Positions 8,671-16,948 are shown, counted from the stretch's first letter. The stretch is 64,000 nt of DNA from Pseudonocardia oceani (GCF_019263585.2 NZ_JADQDF010000001.1:558001-622000), one strand, 5' to 3'. The notes: a model not told the origin generated them from the letters alone. Numbers and translations are program-made.

Positions 8671-9144
8671 TCACAGGATCCGGACCGATGTGCACAACCA
8701 CTCCCCCGCCTCGAGCTCCAACCCGGCCGCGACTGCCCGCACCCGCCCGTTCAGCGCCACCACCGCCGACGCCTCCACCGCATTCTCAGCGGGCCGCGAT
8801 ACCCGCCACGACCGCACCTGCCCCACCCGCCGCGGCCTGCGGGTCGGGCAGGCAGCCCGGACGTAGCGCAGCACCGGGGGCGCCGCGACCCGGCGCAACT
8901 GCTCCACCGGGCGCCGCCCGTCGACCACCTCCACCAGCGCGTTGAACAGCCGGGCCACCGGCGCCCGCACTGATTCGACCTCGAACACCACCACCGCAGG
9001 CACCGCACGCAGGACCGGGAGTACCCGCACCGGCGCGACGTCGACCGGGCCACCGCAGTGCGGGCACCCGACAGTCCGCTCCGCGGCGGCGGGCTCATAC
9101 CGGGTCTGCGCGAGGTGCAGGTGGGGTACGGGGCTGCTGGTCAC
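8671..9144 (-). CDS. DUF6459-like actinobacterial protein
   Basis: This 157-residue protein starts with GTG at 9144 behind a strong GGGAGG five bases upstream. It has a short linker with CPHCG, then a compact alpha/beta domain (RLFNALVEVVDGRRPVEQL, then RVSRPAENAVEASAVV) ending GEWLCTSVRIL. That resembles the actinobacterial DUF6459 family, whose members end in a 'W xCTxLRIG' strand. In many actinobacteria the family sits near secA, but that context is absent here. The function is unknown. Confidence 0.6.
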   Translation of the reverse strand: MTSSPVPHLHLAQTRYEPAAAERTVGCPHCGGPVDVAPVRVLPVLRAVPAVVVFEVESVRAPVARLFNALVEVVDGRRPVEQLRRVAAPPVLRYVRAACPTRRPRRVGQVRSWRVSRPAENAVEASAVVALNGRVRAVAAGLELEAGEWLCTSVRIL

Positions 9145-9483
9145 GGTGGCCTCCCGAGATCGGTGGGAGGGTCTGTCGGCCCGTCCCCCTGGGGTGGCGG
9201 GGCGTTGTTCCCCCGCCGCCTTGGGGCGACCCGGCACGGCCTGCGAGGCTCGCGGTCACTGGAGGAGCCTTGGTTCTGCCGGGCCCGTCGGGTTCGGTGC
9301 GCATCCCGGACCGTCGGGTCATCGCCCAGGCTCGCGTGGCCCTCGAGGCCCGCCTTGACAATCGCGAGGCCCGACGGGACGGGGCGTGCTGACCGGCGAT
9401 GGAGTTGTGCGCCTCGAGCGCTTCAGTGACCGACCGGCAGCCGCGCCCACCCGGGAACGCTCACCCGCGGGACGGGAACGACG
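9145..9483. other. Gap between the DUF6459-like gene and the IS110 remnant
   Basis: This stretch holds the promoter region of the DUF6459-like gene on the minus strand. On the plus strand a short GTG-initiated frame at about 9299-9391 reads VRIPDRRVIAQARVALEARL and looks protein-like, but it is only about 30 residues and could be a gene remnant. Nothing else is seen. Confidence 0.3.
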
Positions 9484-10080
9484 ATGCCAGGAAGCAAGAC
9501 AGAACCCGCCTTGACCAGCTCCGACACCGCCGGCAACGCCGACGCAGGGCCGGTCAGGTGGGCCGGGGTCGACTGGTCATGGTCCGAACACGCGGTCTGC
9601 GTCATCGACGACGCCGGCGCCGCGATCGAACGGTTCACCGTTCCCCACACCGCACCCGGACTGGCCAAGCTGGTCAAGTCGCTGCGCCGCCACCAGGTCA
9701 CCGGGGTCGCAATCGAACGCGGCGACGGCCCGGTCGTCGCCGCCCTGCTCGACGCCGGCCTGGCCGTGTTCGTCATCGCCAGCCGCCAGGTCACCGCGCT
9801 ACGCAGCCGCTACGGCACCGCCGGGAACAAGGACGACCGCTTCGACGCCTACTGCAGCTCGCCCACCCCGGCGTGGTCGGGCTGTTCCACCAGCTCGACG
9901 GGAAGATCTCCCTGGCCTTCCTGACCCGCTTCCCCACCCCGCGCCACGCCCGCTGGCTCTCCGAGAAGCGCCACGCCGCCTGGCTGCACGCCGCCCACTA
10001 CACCCGCCCGAACACCCGCACCCCGGCCCAACTGTTCGACCACCTGCACCACGCCCCGGCCGGGCTGCCCGACGGTCCCG
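9484..10080 (+). pseudogene. IS110-family transposase remnant with internal deletion
   Basis: From ATG at 9484 about 120 residues match the DEDD (RuvC-like) N-terminal domain of IS110 transposases: WAGVDWSWSEHAVCV with the first catalytic Asp, VAIERGDG, and GNKDDRFDAY with later acids. At about 9850 the frame changes and the sequence jumps to ISLAFLTRFPTPRHARWLSE, which belongs well downstream in the family. A middle segment is therefore missing, and no C-terminal helix-hairpin-helix domain is found. The element cannot move on its own. Confidence 0.75.
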
Positions 10081-10368
10081 CCGCCGACGCCGCCCAGGCA
10101 ACGGGTTGACCGTGTTTGTGCAGCTCAGGGGGCGGATCGGCGTTCCCCGGTCGCTTCGAGGGTGGACGGCGATCAGCAGCGCCGCAAGGTCGTTCGTCCT
10201 CGCTGCGCTGCGGGCGCTCCACCTTGCCCCGCTGCCGCTCGCCGTCCGGATCAGCTACTACCCGGGGGCCGGCCAGAAGGAAGGTCAGCGAGGTCGCGTT
10301 CGTGGGGCCCGGGCAGGTCGCTGGCCGATCGCCGGTGGTGGGCACGGCGCGGTGATCAATAAGGCGAC

Positions 10369-10428
10369 GGGGCCTCTGGTAGGTGGGTCGGACCCTTCAC
10401 GATCTTCCCCGAGACCACCAGAGGCCCC
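10369..10428. repeat. Hairpin GGGGCCTCTGGT/ACCAGAGGCCCC inside the left arm
   Basis: Perfect 12-bp arms at 10369-10380 and 10417-10428 enclose 36 bases just upstream of the transposase start. The mirror copy is at 11104-11163. It may be an element end, a leader hairpin limiting transposase expression, or part of the target. Confidence 0.65.
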
Positions 10429-10429
10429 G

Positions 10430-10713
10430 TTGCCCCCGCAGTCTGACACGACGTCCCCTGCTGCCCGTTTCACCGCGCCTGCTCCACCGCCTGCCACGGC
10501 GACGATCACCCGGACGGTGACGGTCGCGGCCGGGGTGTTCGCCCCGGGTCATCTCGGCGAGCTGACCCGCTACCTACCCTTCGAGCTGGTCGACGACGTC
10601 CTCGTCCAGACGCGCACCGTGCAACGCCGGCTGCGGTCGTTGCCGTCAAGGACGGGGGTGTACTTCGTGCTCGCGCTCGGGTTGTTCCCGGACATCGGCT
10701 ACGCCCGGGTCTG
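10430..10713 (+). pseudogene. IS4-type transposase N-terminal fragment, plus copy
   Basis: A TTG at 10430 opens a frame whose second half reads VFAPGHLGELTRYLPFELVD and LFPDIGYARV, the N-terminal domain of actinobacterial IS4-family transposases. It ends at the inverted-repeat breakpoint, after which the frame runs into unrelated Pro-rich sequence. About 94 of an expected 400 or more codons remain, and no DDE motif is present. Confidence 0.7.
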
Positions 10714-11102
10714 CGGCGCAGCTCGCGCAGCGCCTTCTCCGACACCACCGGCACCACCGGCACCACCCCTCCGCTGTTCGGGTCGCGTATGCCGGTGAGG
10801 CCGGCGCAGAGCTTGGCCCAGACCCGGGCGTAGCCGATGTCCGGGAACAACCCGAGCGCGAGCACGAAGTACACCCCCGTCCTTGACGGCAACGACCGCA
10901 GCCGGCGTTGCACGGTGCGCGTCTGGACGAGGACGTCGTCGACCAGCTCGAAGGGTAGGTAGCGGGTCAGCTCGCCGAGATGACCCGGGGCGAACACCCC
11001 GGCCGCGACCGTCACCGTCCGGGTGATCGTCGCCGTGGCAGGCGGTGGAGCAGGCGCGGTGAAACGGGCAGCAGGGGACGTCGTGTCAGACTGCGGGGGC
11101 AA
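10714..11102 (-). pseudogene. IS4-type transposase N-terminal fragment, minus copy
   Basis: This is the mirror copy of the fragment at 10430, starting with TTG at 11102. It reads about 130 residues because it also includes the central segment (WAKLCAGLTGIRDPNSGG, then PVVSEKALRELRRR). It then runs into the inverted left arm near 10713. The catalytic domain is missing. Confidence 0.7.
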
Positions 11103-11639
11103 CGGGGCCTCTGGTGGTCTCGGGGAAGATCGTGAAGGGTCCGACCCACCTACCAGAGGCCCCGTCGCCTTATTGATCACCGCGCCGTGCCCACCACCGG
11201 CGATCGGCCAGCGACCTGCCCGGGCCCCACGAACGCGACCTCGCTGACCTTCCTTCTGGCCGGCCCCCGGGTAGTAGCTGATCCGGACGACGACGAGGAA
11301 CGGGGCAAGGTGCAGCGCCCGCAGCGCAGCGAGGACGAACGACCTTGCCCCGTGACGAGCGTCGTCCACACTCTCAGCGCCCCGGACGACACGCCGCACA
11401 CGGCCACGTCCTGGACCTGCACGCCGACCGGCTAACTCCGCGGCATTGGTCACGCAGTGACGCGCAGCGCAGCGGAGCGCCCCTGACCGGGAGACAGGCC
11501 GTGCGAGCCAAGGGCCGACAGGCCCCGCCGCAGGCGTCCATCAGGGCACTTCCGCTCGGCCCGCCGGCCTTGAGGTGCCCCGTGCCGACCCTTGCCCGTC
11601 GATCAGCTGCCGCCACATGCCGCACCAGGGCAGTCCTTG

Positions 11640-12380
11640 CTGGTCGTGCCTGCACACCTTTGAAGGCGGAGACGACGAGTAGCGCCGCGAGCACCGGGAC
11701 GAGGACGAGGTCGGGGACAAACGCCGAGCAGGAGACGGCCGACGAGGACGATGGCGATCGAGCCCATCGACATGACGAGGACTAACCGGGCCTGCTGTCG
11801 CAGGACAACCAACCCGGCGTCGCGGCTGTAGCGGGCGAACGTGACCAGCAGCGTGGTGAGCAGCGAGACCGCCAGCGAGAGGCTGCCAGCAATACGGATG
11901 CAGGGCGTAGAGCAGGACGATGGTCGGGATGAGCAGCTCGCCGCCGGCGGCCGTCATCAGTGCCGCGACCAGCCCAATGCCGGCACCGACCATGATCTGC
12001 ACAGGCCAGCAAGGTTCGGCGCGAGATGCCTGGCGAGGAGGATCGCGGCGATCAGCAGCACCAGCCCGGCCAGGACCAAGTGGAGAGTGGTCGAGCACAG
12101 CCGGTCGCCCAGGTGGCGCCGGGCCACGCGCCGACCAGGCTCTCGGCGAGCAGGTTGACGACCGCGGGCCAGTGCGGCGCGACCTGGTCGAACGAAACCG
12201 CGATCAGGCGGGCCTGAAGGCGGGGACTATCACGACCAGGCTCAGCGCCTTTCCAGGATTACAGCGGCGAGCGCGGCGAACTCGAACACCCCGATCAGCA
12301 ACGGAAGCCGGGCGCGACCCCGGCCACCGAAGCGAGCGCCCTTCGAGATCGCGAAGCGGCCGCGCGTACCACCGATGTGG
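11640..12380 (-). pseudogene. Sulfite exporter TauE/SafE-family permease, frameshifted
   Basis: Several minus-strand frames must be joined: LPLLIGVFEFAALAAVI (about 12300-12250), an interior stretch with VVNLLAESLVGAWPGATWAT (about 12170-12100), VGAGIGLVAALMTAAGGELL (about 11990-11930) and GSLSLAVSLLTTLLVTFARY through SMGSIAIVLVGRLLLGV (about 11890-11730). The order and the two GAGxxxG-type half repeats fit an eight-helix TauE/SafE anion permease. At least three frame changes are needed, so it is dead. It lies between the inverted repeat and the cobalt genes. Confidence 0.65.
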
Positions 12381-12535
12381 TCAGCAACTGCGCCGCCGCA
12401 CAGGGGTGCCCGGCGCCTCGGTTACGTGCAATGCGGCGGGGTCGACCACGGCAAGAAGCGCAACGGAATCGGCACCGGCCCCGGGGCGCCGAACCTGGTC
12501 AATCAGCAGAGTTCGTCGCTGAGACACCTGATCAG

Positions 12536-13291
12536 CTATGGGTCCTGAACTACGGCGACGGTACCCACAGCGCTGCCGGAACGGCGCCATGAACTGCCGT
12601 CCATCAGTGCGCCGAACACGAGACCGAGGACGGCCCACAGGACCAGTTGACCGCCGATGGAGGCAACCCGGAAGTCGTAGAGCACGTCCGCTGGGAAGTC
12701 GGCGGGCGTCTCAGCGACCGTCGGGAGGAGGAACCCGAGGATGCCCACCGCGACCCAGTAGGCGCCGGTGGACACGAGGGTGGCGTTCCATGCCCCCATC
12801 CGTACGGCGAGGCTGCGGCCCAGCATCACCGCCCCGATTGCGAGCAGCACCGACAGGATGATGACCGCGACAAAGGGCCCGGTGCGCTGGCCTACCGTGG
12901 TGTCAAGGGTCGACGCGGGCGGATTGGCCGGGTACTTGAGGAACGGGACGAGTGTCACGGAGACGAAACCGATCCCCGCGATCACCGCCGCGGTGGCCCG
13001 GGCGCTGAGGCTGCCGACCCGGCCGACAACCGACGCGTAGACGAGCGACAGGATGCCGCCGATCACCGCACCGTAGACCAGCGCAGCAACGGCGAGGCCG
13101 AACGTGCTCTGGATGCCACGGCTGACGAGCGGCGCCTCCGTGGACACTTCGCCCGCGGCTGCGGCCAGCTGTTCCTCGTAGCCGATGGCCGCGTTGACGG
13201 GCGGCTCCCCGAACAGGTAGGCGAACACGAAGTAGGCCAGCCCGGCGACGAGTCCGGCGAGCATGCCCCGGACCAGCAGGGTCTTCACCAT
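12536..13291 (-). CDS. cbtA: CbtA-family cobalt transporter subunit
   Basis: This 251-residue integral membrane protein has about five helices: 8-28 (GMLAGLVAGLAYFVFAYLFG), 60-85, 98-115, 135-155 and 170-190, plus a C-terminal helix. The opening with GEPPVNAAIGYEE is the CbtA family hallmark. CbtA and CbtB are thought to form a cobalt uptake system, often under cobalamin control. The gene begins 17 bp after cbtB on the same strand, giving a two-gene operon. No residue loss is noticed. Confidence 0.85.
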   Translation of the reverse strand: MVKTLLVRGMLAGLVAGLAYFVFAYLFGEPPVNAAIGYEEQLAAAAGEVSTEAPLVSRGIQSTFGLAVAALVYGAVIGGILSLVYASVVGRVGSLSARATAAVIAGIGFVSVTLVPFLKYPANPPASTLDTTVGQRTGPFVAVIILSVLLAIGAVMLGRSLAVRMGAWNATLVSTGAYWVAVGILGFLLPTVAETPADFPADVLYDFRVASIGGQLVLWAVLGLVFGALMDGSSWRRSGSAVGTVAVVQDP

Positions 13292-13308
13292 GGCGGGTGT
13301 CCCGGCCG

Positions 13309-13518
13309 TCAGTGGCAGGGGAAGCCGAGGAGGTGGCGACCGTCGTGCACGAACTCGTGCAGCATGCTGCCCGACAACAGCGACGTGGCGCCCTGGTCCA
13401 TGCCGACCAGGTAGAGCAGCGACAGCAAGATGACCCCGGCGAACACCGCCCAGGGGACGAGCTCATTCAGCGGGATGGCCACCGGAGTGGACGCGGGGAA
13501 TGCTGCCGCCTGGGACAT
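13309..13518 (-). CDS. cbtB: CbtB-family cobalt transporter small subunit
   Basis: This 69-residue protein has one transmembrane helix (about 21-38, WAVFAGVILLSLLYLVGMDQ) and a His-rich tail, HEFVHDGRHLLGFPCH. A single helix with a C-terminal His motif is diagnostic of CbtB, and the tail probably binds cobalt. ATG at 13518 is preceded by GGGAGA. It is the first gene of the cbtBA operon. Confidence 0.85.
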   Translation of the reverse strand: MSQAAAFPASTPVAIPLNELVPWAVFAGVILLSLLYLVGMDQGATSLLSGSMLHEFVHDGRHLLGFPCH

Positions 13519-13565
13519 GGTCGGGTCTCCCTGTCGAGGACGATGGCACCCGGATTCCTTCAGGT
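13519..13565 (-). promoter_or_regulatory. Possible reduced cobalamin-riboswitch-like leader of cbtBA
   Basis: Read on the minus strand, the leader has GGAATCCGGGTGCC (13545-13558), like the GGAAxCCGGTG core strand of cobalamin riboswitches. The sequence just before the cbtB start (13519-13536) resembles the B12 box (consensus near CAGGAGACCTGCC). The middle of the riboswitch, including GCCACTG, is not found, so this is either a vestige or chance likeness. It lies in the 143-bp divergent gap. Confidence 0.3.
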
Positions 13566-13661
13566 GACATCTTTGGTCATATGAAGACATGTTCAGGTAT
13601 CCAGTTTGGGGCGTCGGTCGAACGCCGTCAAGGGGTCCGGCAGGATGCATCGGAGGAGCTG

Positions 13662-14228
13662 ATGAACGGCAGGGTGACGCTGGTGTGTCATTCGTCCACA
13701 TCTGCGACGAACGCCGCGGCGTTCGCCGCCGACGAGCCGCTCGACGCGCGCGGCGCCAGGTGGGCAACGGAGGCGCGCGGGCGGTTGACCCGGGCCGACC
13801 GGGTGCTGTGCGGCCCAGGGGCGGCCTGCCGTCAAACGGCCGAAGCACTGGGCCTCTCGGCCAAGATCGAACCGGCGCTCGGTGACTGGGACCTCGGCCG
13901 TTGGCGTGGCCGGACCCTCGACGAGGTCGCCGCCGACGAGTCGGACGCGGTGACGGCCTGGCTCTCCGAGCCGGACGCAGCCCCACACGGCGGCGAGGCG
14001 CAGGCAACCCTCCTTGCGCGGGTCGCCGCATGGCTCGCGGAGGCTCCGGGCGAGGGGCACACGGTGGTCGTGACCCATGCCGCCGTCGTCCGGGCGGTGC
14101 TGCTCTCCGTGCTCCACGCTCCGCCGACGGCGTTCTGGCGCATCGACATCGCCCCGCTCACGGCCACCCGGCTTCGCGGAGGACCGGGCCGGTGGACGAT
14201 CCGTTCCACCGCGACTCCGCTCCGCTGA
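13662..14228 (+). CDS. Histidine-phosphatase superfamily protein with altered motif
   Basis: This 188-residue protein starts with ATG at 13662 behind GGAGGAG. It resembles the phosphoglycerate mutase/CobC superfamily in layout: N-terminal catalytic strand, ALGDWDLGRWRGRTLDE (like the LxExxxGxWeGxt segment of CobC) and VVVTHAAVVRAVL, with the second catalytic His. The first motif, normally LxRHGxT, reads LVCHSST: the catalytic His remains but the Arg is Cys and the Gly is Ser. It is divergent from cbtBA, which would suit a cobalamin-linked role (CobC-like), but activity is doubtful. Confidence 0.7.
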   Translation: MNGRVTLVCHSSTSATNAAAFAADEPLDARGARWATEARGRLTRADRVLCGPGAACRQTAEALGLSAKIEPALGDWDLGRWRGRTLDEVAADESDAVTAWLSEPDAAPHGGEAQATLLARVAAWLAEAPGEGHTVVVTHAAVVRAVLLSVLHAPPTAFWRIDIAPLTATRLRGGPGRWTIRSTATPLR

Positions 14229-14379
14229 GAGCGCCCAGGATCAGCGCAGAGCGATTGCGACCGCGGCGGCAACCGCGAGGGCGTTGTGGACGCCGTTGTC
14301 GCTGCCTTCTCAAGCCTGAAGCCGTCTCCGCCACCTCATCGGACGACGACCGGGCTGGCCTCACTGATGATGTCACGCT

Positions 14380-14740
14380 GCGGTTCTGCGACGAGCGTCT
14401 CGTCGGCGCGGCTCTACCTGGCGGCGAGGGCACATCTGACCGGCCGAGGTGGTGCTGATGACCAGTTCGGCCCCGGAGGCGACGAGCTGCTCGGTGACGA
14501 GCACGGCGAACGGGCCCGACGGCAACGCCGACGACACCGATCTCGGTGCCGTCGATTTGCACGGTTCACATGTCGTTGTGGTAGCGGGCCCACCCGGGAT
14601 AACGGCGTTCGTCCGTGAAGGCCGGCGCTCCGCGCTTGCGAGCAGGGCGCTGGTGCGCGGCTCCGGGCACCGGGCAAGCCTCCTTCCACTGCAAGGACCG
14701 ACCGTGTCACGCTGGTACCGATGGCAGCCTGCACCTCAAC
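14380..14740 (-). pseudogene. Nucleoside phosphorylase-like remnant
   Basis: The minus strand carries AFTDERRYPGWARYHNDM, then after a stop VQIDGTEIGVVG, then in another frame PFAVLVTEQLVASGAELVIS. These fall in the order seen in actinobacterial nucleoside phosphorylase-like proteins. A stop and a frameshift lie within about 200 bp, and no intact C-terminal part is found down to 14229. It is a decayed fragment, and the family call is moderate. Confidence 0.5.
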
Positions 14741-14779
14741 CCCGCGCACCGCAGTCCCACCCGGAGGAACGGCCGGGTC

Positions 14780-15865
14780 GTGAACGGCTTCGAGCACGCC
14801 ACCGTCGCGGTGCGGAGGCTGGGGCGGCGGATCGTCGTCCTGGGTGTCGTCGTCGCGCTGTTCGCGGTGGCCGGCGTCGCCCTGTTCTTCGCCATGACCG
14901 CGTTGATGACTCCCCCTGGCCGTCCAGGTGGGTGCGTGCCCAACTCGTCCGCGGTGCCGATCGAGGCGGCGGGCGAGGCAGCCGTCGGGCAGGAGCAGCT
15001 GGCCAACGCGGCGGTGATCGTCGCGACCGGTCGTGAGCTCGACGTCCCGGAACGCGGACTGTGGGTGGCGCTAGGCACCGCGTTGCAGGAATCCGGGCTC
15101 AGGAACCTCGACTACGGCGACCGGGACTCCCTGGGCCTGTTCCAGCAGCGGCCGTCCCAGGGCTGGGGCAGCCCGGCGGAGGTTCGCGACCCCCGCTACG
15201 CCTCGACCCAGTTCTACCAGCGCCTCGTCGCGATCCCGGGTTGGACGGACATGCCGTTGTGGCAGGCCGCGCAGACCGTCCAGCGCTCCGCGTTCCCTCT
15301 GGCCTACGCCAAGTGGGAGCAGACCGCCGCCGACATCCTGGCCGCGGTGGGCACCGCGACCGGGGTCCGCGCAGCGACGTACGGATGCGCGCCGGAAGGA
15401 TCGGTAGCCGCGCTGCAAGGTGCCGCGAGCGGATGCACCGAGGACGATCCGACCACCGCGGGCTGCGTCACGCCGACGACGCGGTACGCGTTGGCCCAGG
15501 CGGAGGCCGCTTTCGGTGGGCTGCGCAGCGGGGCCCTGATCCGGTCCACGGGTTGCTTCGCGCAGCGGCCCGGCAACTCCACGAGCGATCATCCGCTGGG
15601 CAAGGGCTGCGACCTGTTCCCCGGTCAGGGCGGTCGGTTCGCGACCGGCGTGGAGATCGAGAACGGGTGGCGCGTGGCCGGCTGGTTCCGAACCAACGCC
15701 GAGGCTCTCGGAGTGTCCTACGTCATCTGGCAGGGCCGGATCTGGGCGCCCGGCGACGACGACGTCAACGGTTGGGGCCGGCGCTACACCGGCGGCGGCG
15801 TCTACGACCCCTTGGACGCGGTCGGCGGACACTACGATCACATCCACGTCAGCTTCCTGAGGTGA
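14780..15865 (+). CDS. Secreted or membrane-anchored cell-wall hydrolase, lysozyme-like plus VanY-like domains
   Basis: This 361-residue protein has an N-terminal membrane anchor (about 18-42, IVVLGVVVALFAVAGVALFF). A lysozyme/transglycosylase-like helical domain follows (about 75-195; ALQESGLRNLDYGDRDSLGL and FQQRPSQGWG, with a catalytic-type Glu in QESG). The C-terminal domain has SDHPLGKGCD and YDHIHVSF, the metal-site pattern of VanY/M15-like peptidases. It probably cuts peptidoglycan outside the membrane. The GTG at 14780 lies 12 bases after GGAGG, a rather long spacing. The architecture matches the VirB1-like protein at 49497. It stands alone here. Confidence 0.7.
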   Translation: MNGFEHATVAVRRLGRRIVVLGVVVALFAVAGVALFFAMTALMTPPGRPGGCVPNSSAVPIEAAGEAAVGQEQLANAAVIVATGRELDVPERGLWVALGTALQESGLRNLDYGDRDSLGLFQQRPSQGWGSPAEVRDPRYASTQFYQRLVAIPGWTDMPLWQAAQTVQRSAFPLAYAKWEQTAADILAAVGTATGVRAATYGCAPEGSVAALQGAASGCTEDDPTTAGCVTPTTRYALAQAEAAFGGLRSGALIRSTGCFAQRPGNSTSDHPLGKGCDLFPGQGGRFATGVEIENGWRVAGWFRTNAEALGVSYVIWQGRIWAPGDDDVNGWGRRYTGGGVYDPLDAVGGHYDHIHVSFLR

Positions 15866-16159
15866 CGCCTCGTTCAGCCGGGCGAAGCACCTGTCGCTCC
15901 GCCCGCCGTCGTTCTCGTGATCGATCCATCCGCCAGCGCGCCGGTCACCGTGCCGCCTATCACGGCGGCAACCGGAGCAGGGACACCCGCACCGCCGGCG
16001 CCGACGACTGGCGGCACGGAGAGACGCGACGAGCGCACTCGAAACTGCGTGAGCAGCTCGGTCCTCGTCGAACTCGTTGTGCCAGCTCAGCGGCGCACGG
16101 GCACTACCTAGCGACCGATGCCGATCTCGGCCGAGGCCACCCGACCGCGACCGTCGCCA

Positions 16160-16690
16160 TCAGCGGCCTCGGACCCATCCAGTCTTCGGACGCTCGACCC
16201 CGCGCCCGAATCTCGTGAGGCCGCGCGGCTTGTAGATCGAGAGGACCATGGGCACGAGCAGGACGACCAGGCCGGCGCCGGCGTGCACGACCAGGGAGAT
16301 CCGCGCCCCTCCGAGGACCTCGTCGGGCGGCTGTGGGCGTGCCATCGCCTCTGCGAGGAAGCCGATCGAGTCCACCTGCAGAAGCAGGACGGCCACGGCG
16401 ACCACGGTGACGAGGAGCTTGACCACGACCCAGTAGTGCCTCAGCAGGCCCCACTCGGTGCCCACGGCCTGCACCAGCCCGGTGATCAGCGAGGCAAGTG
16501 CGAGCGGGACGATCGCGTACCCGGTGAGCAGGTCCATCGCCACGTAGGAGCTCCGCACCACCACGTCGCCGGACGCACTCACGCCGGCGACGGCGAGGAC
16601 GAGGAAGGCGGCAACGGCGCCGATCCACCCCACCGAGCACGCGACGTGAGCGAGGAGCGCCGCCTTCCGCACCCGAGGGCGCATCCTCAC
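16160..16690 (-). CDS. Four-helix membrane protein (DUF2269-like), unknown
   Basis: This protein of about 176 residues has four clear transmembrane helices: about 10-38 (LLAHVACSVGWIGAVAAFLV), 52-72, 85-105 (YWVVVKLLVTVVAVAVLLLQ) and 133-152. The pattern HVxxSVGWxGA, then GLLRHYWVVVK, is common in actinobacterial membrane proteins often labelled DUF2269-like. The GTG at 16690 overlaps the stop of the preceding small gene (GTGA), which suggests translational coupling; ATG at 16684 is the alternative. It is in an operon with the 16687-16854 gene and probably repressed by the adjacent TetR. Confidence 0.65.
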   Translation of the reverse strand: MRMRPRVRKAALLAHVACSVGWIGAVAAFLVLAVAGVSASGDVVVRSSYVAMDLLTGYAIVPLALASLITGLVQAVGTEWGLLRHYWVVVKLLVTVVAVAVLLLQVDSIGFLAEAMARPQPPDEVLGGARISLVVHAGAGLVVLLVPMVLSIYKPRGLTRFGRGVERPKTGWVRGR

Positions 16691-16854
16691 GACGTCGACA
16701 CCGTGCCACTGGAGGGTTCCGTCGACCCGAGGTGCCGACCAGGGCCGTGACCGCCCCCCGTCACCAGCTGGAGTACGAGGAACAACAGCACGAGGGCGAC
16801 CGCGCTGATACCCAGCACCCGCACCCACCGGGGCGCGCGTTCCCGACCATCCAT
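16687..16854 (-). CDS. Small single-helix membrane protein
   Basis: This 55-residue protein starts with ATG at 16854 behind CGGAGGA. It has a basic N-terminus, one helix (about 13-32, VLGISAVALVLLFLVLQLV) and a short tail with GGGHGPGRH. It is the first gene of the operon facing the TetR gene, with a 4-bp overlap with the next gene. The function is unknown; the strong ribosome site and coupling support it as real. Confidence 0.6.
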   Translation of the reverse strand: MDGRERAPRWVRVLGISAVALVLLFLVLQLVTGGGHGPGRHLGSTEPSSGTVSTS

Positions 16855-16883
16855 GACCGATCCTCCGGATTCCGACCGACGTC

Positions 16884-16900
16884 CGAGACAGACTGTCTCG
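16884..16900. promoter_or_regulatory. TetR operator, 17-bp palindrome
   Basis: CGAGACAG-A-CTGTCTCG is a perfect 8+1+8 palindrome located between the divergent small membrane-protein gene (start 16854) and the TetR gene (start 16949). The size and position are typical of a TetR-family operator that controls both directions. Confidence 0.75.
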
Positions 16901-16913
16901 CTCATCAGACGTA

Positions 16914-16942
16914 TTGTCCACCCGAGCGGCGGACCGTATCAT
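16914..16942 (+). promoter_or_regulatory. Promoter of the TetR gene, probably leaderless
   Basis: TTGTCC (16914-16919), a 17-bp spacer and TATCAT (16937-16942) match sigma70-type -35 and -10 elements. The -10 ends 6 bases before the GTG at 16949, so transcription should start at or next to the start codon. The operator lies 13 bp upstream of the -35. Confidence 0.6.
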
Positions 16943-16948
16943 GCCACG

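Larger units (their letters stand above)
10184..11348. repeat. 530-bp nearly perfect inverted repeat around a 105-bp centre
   Basis: The arm 10184-10713 is repeated in inverted orientation at 10819-11348. Long stretches read by eye are identical; a cluster of mismatches lies at about 10216-10245. Each arm carries a flank of about 185 bp, an inner hairpin and the first about 94 codons of an IS4-type transposase. The central 10714-10818 continues only the minus-strand copy. So the plus-strand copy is cut at 10713 and butted head-on against the other, as expected from an inverted duplication or two nested insertions with deletion of the 3' ends. Confidence 0.85.

Noticed and set aside
9399-10109. 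A continuous 236-residue frame over the IS110 remnant
   Set aside because: Only its last third matches IS110. The first part is a shadow of the true N-terminal frame starting at 9484.
10106-10798. A 230-residue plus-strand protein
   Set aside because: It spans non-coding flank, a hairpin and a truncated transposase, and ends in sequence from the mirror copy; it is not one gene.
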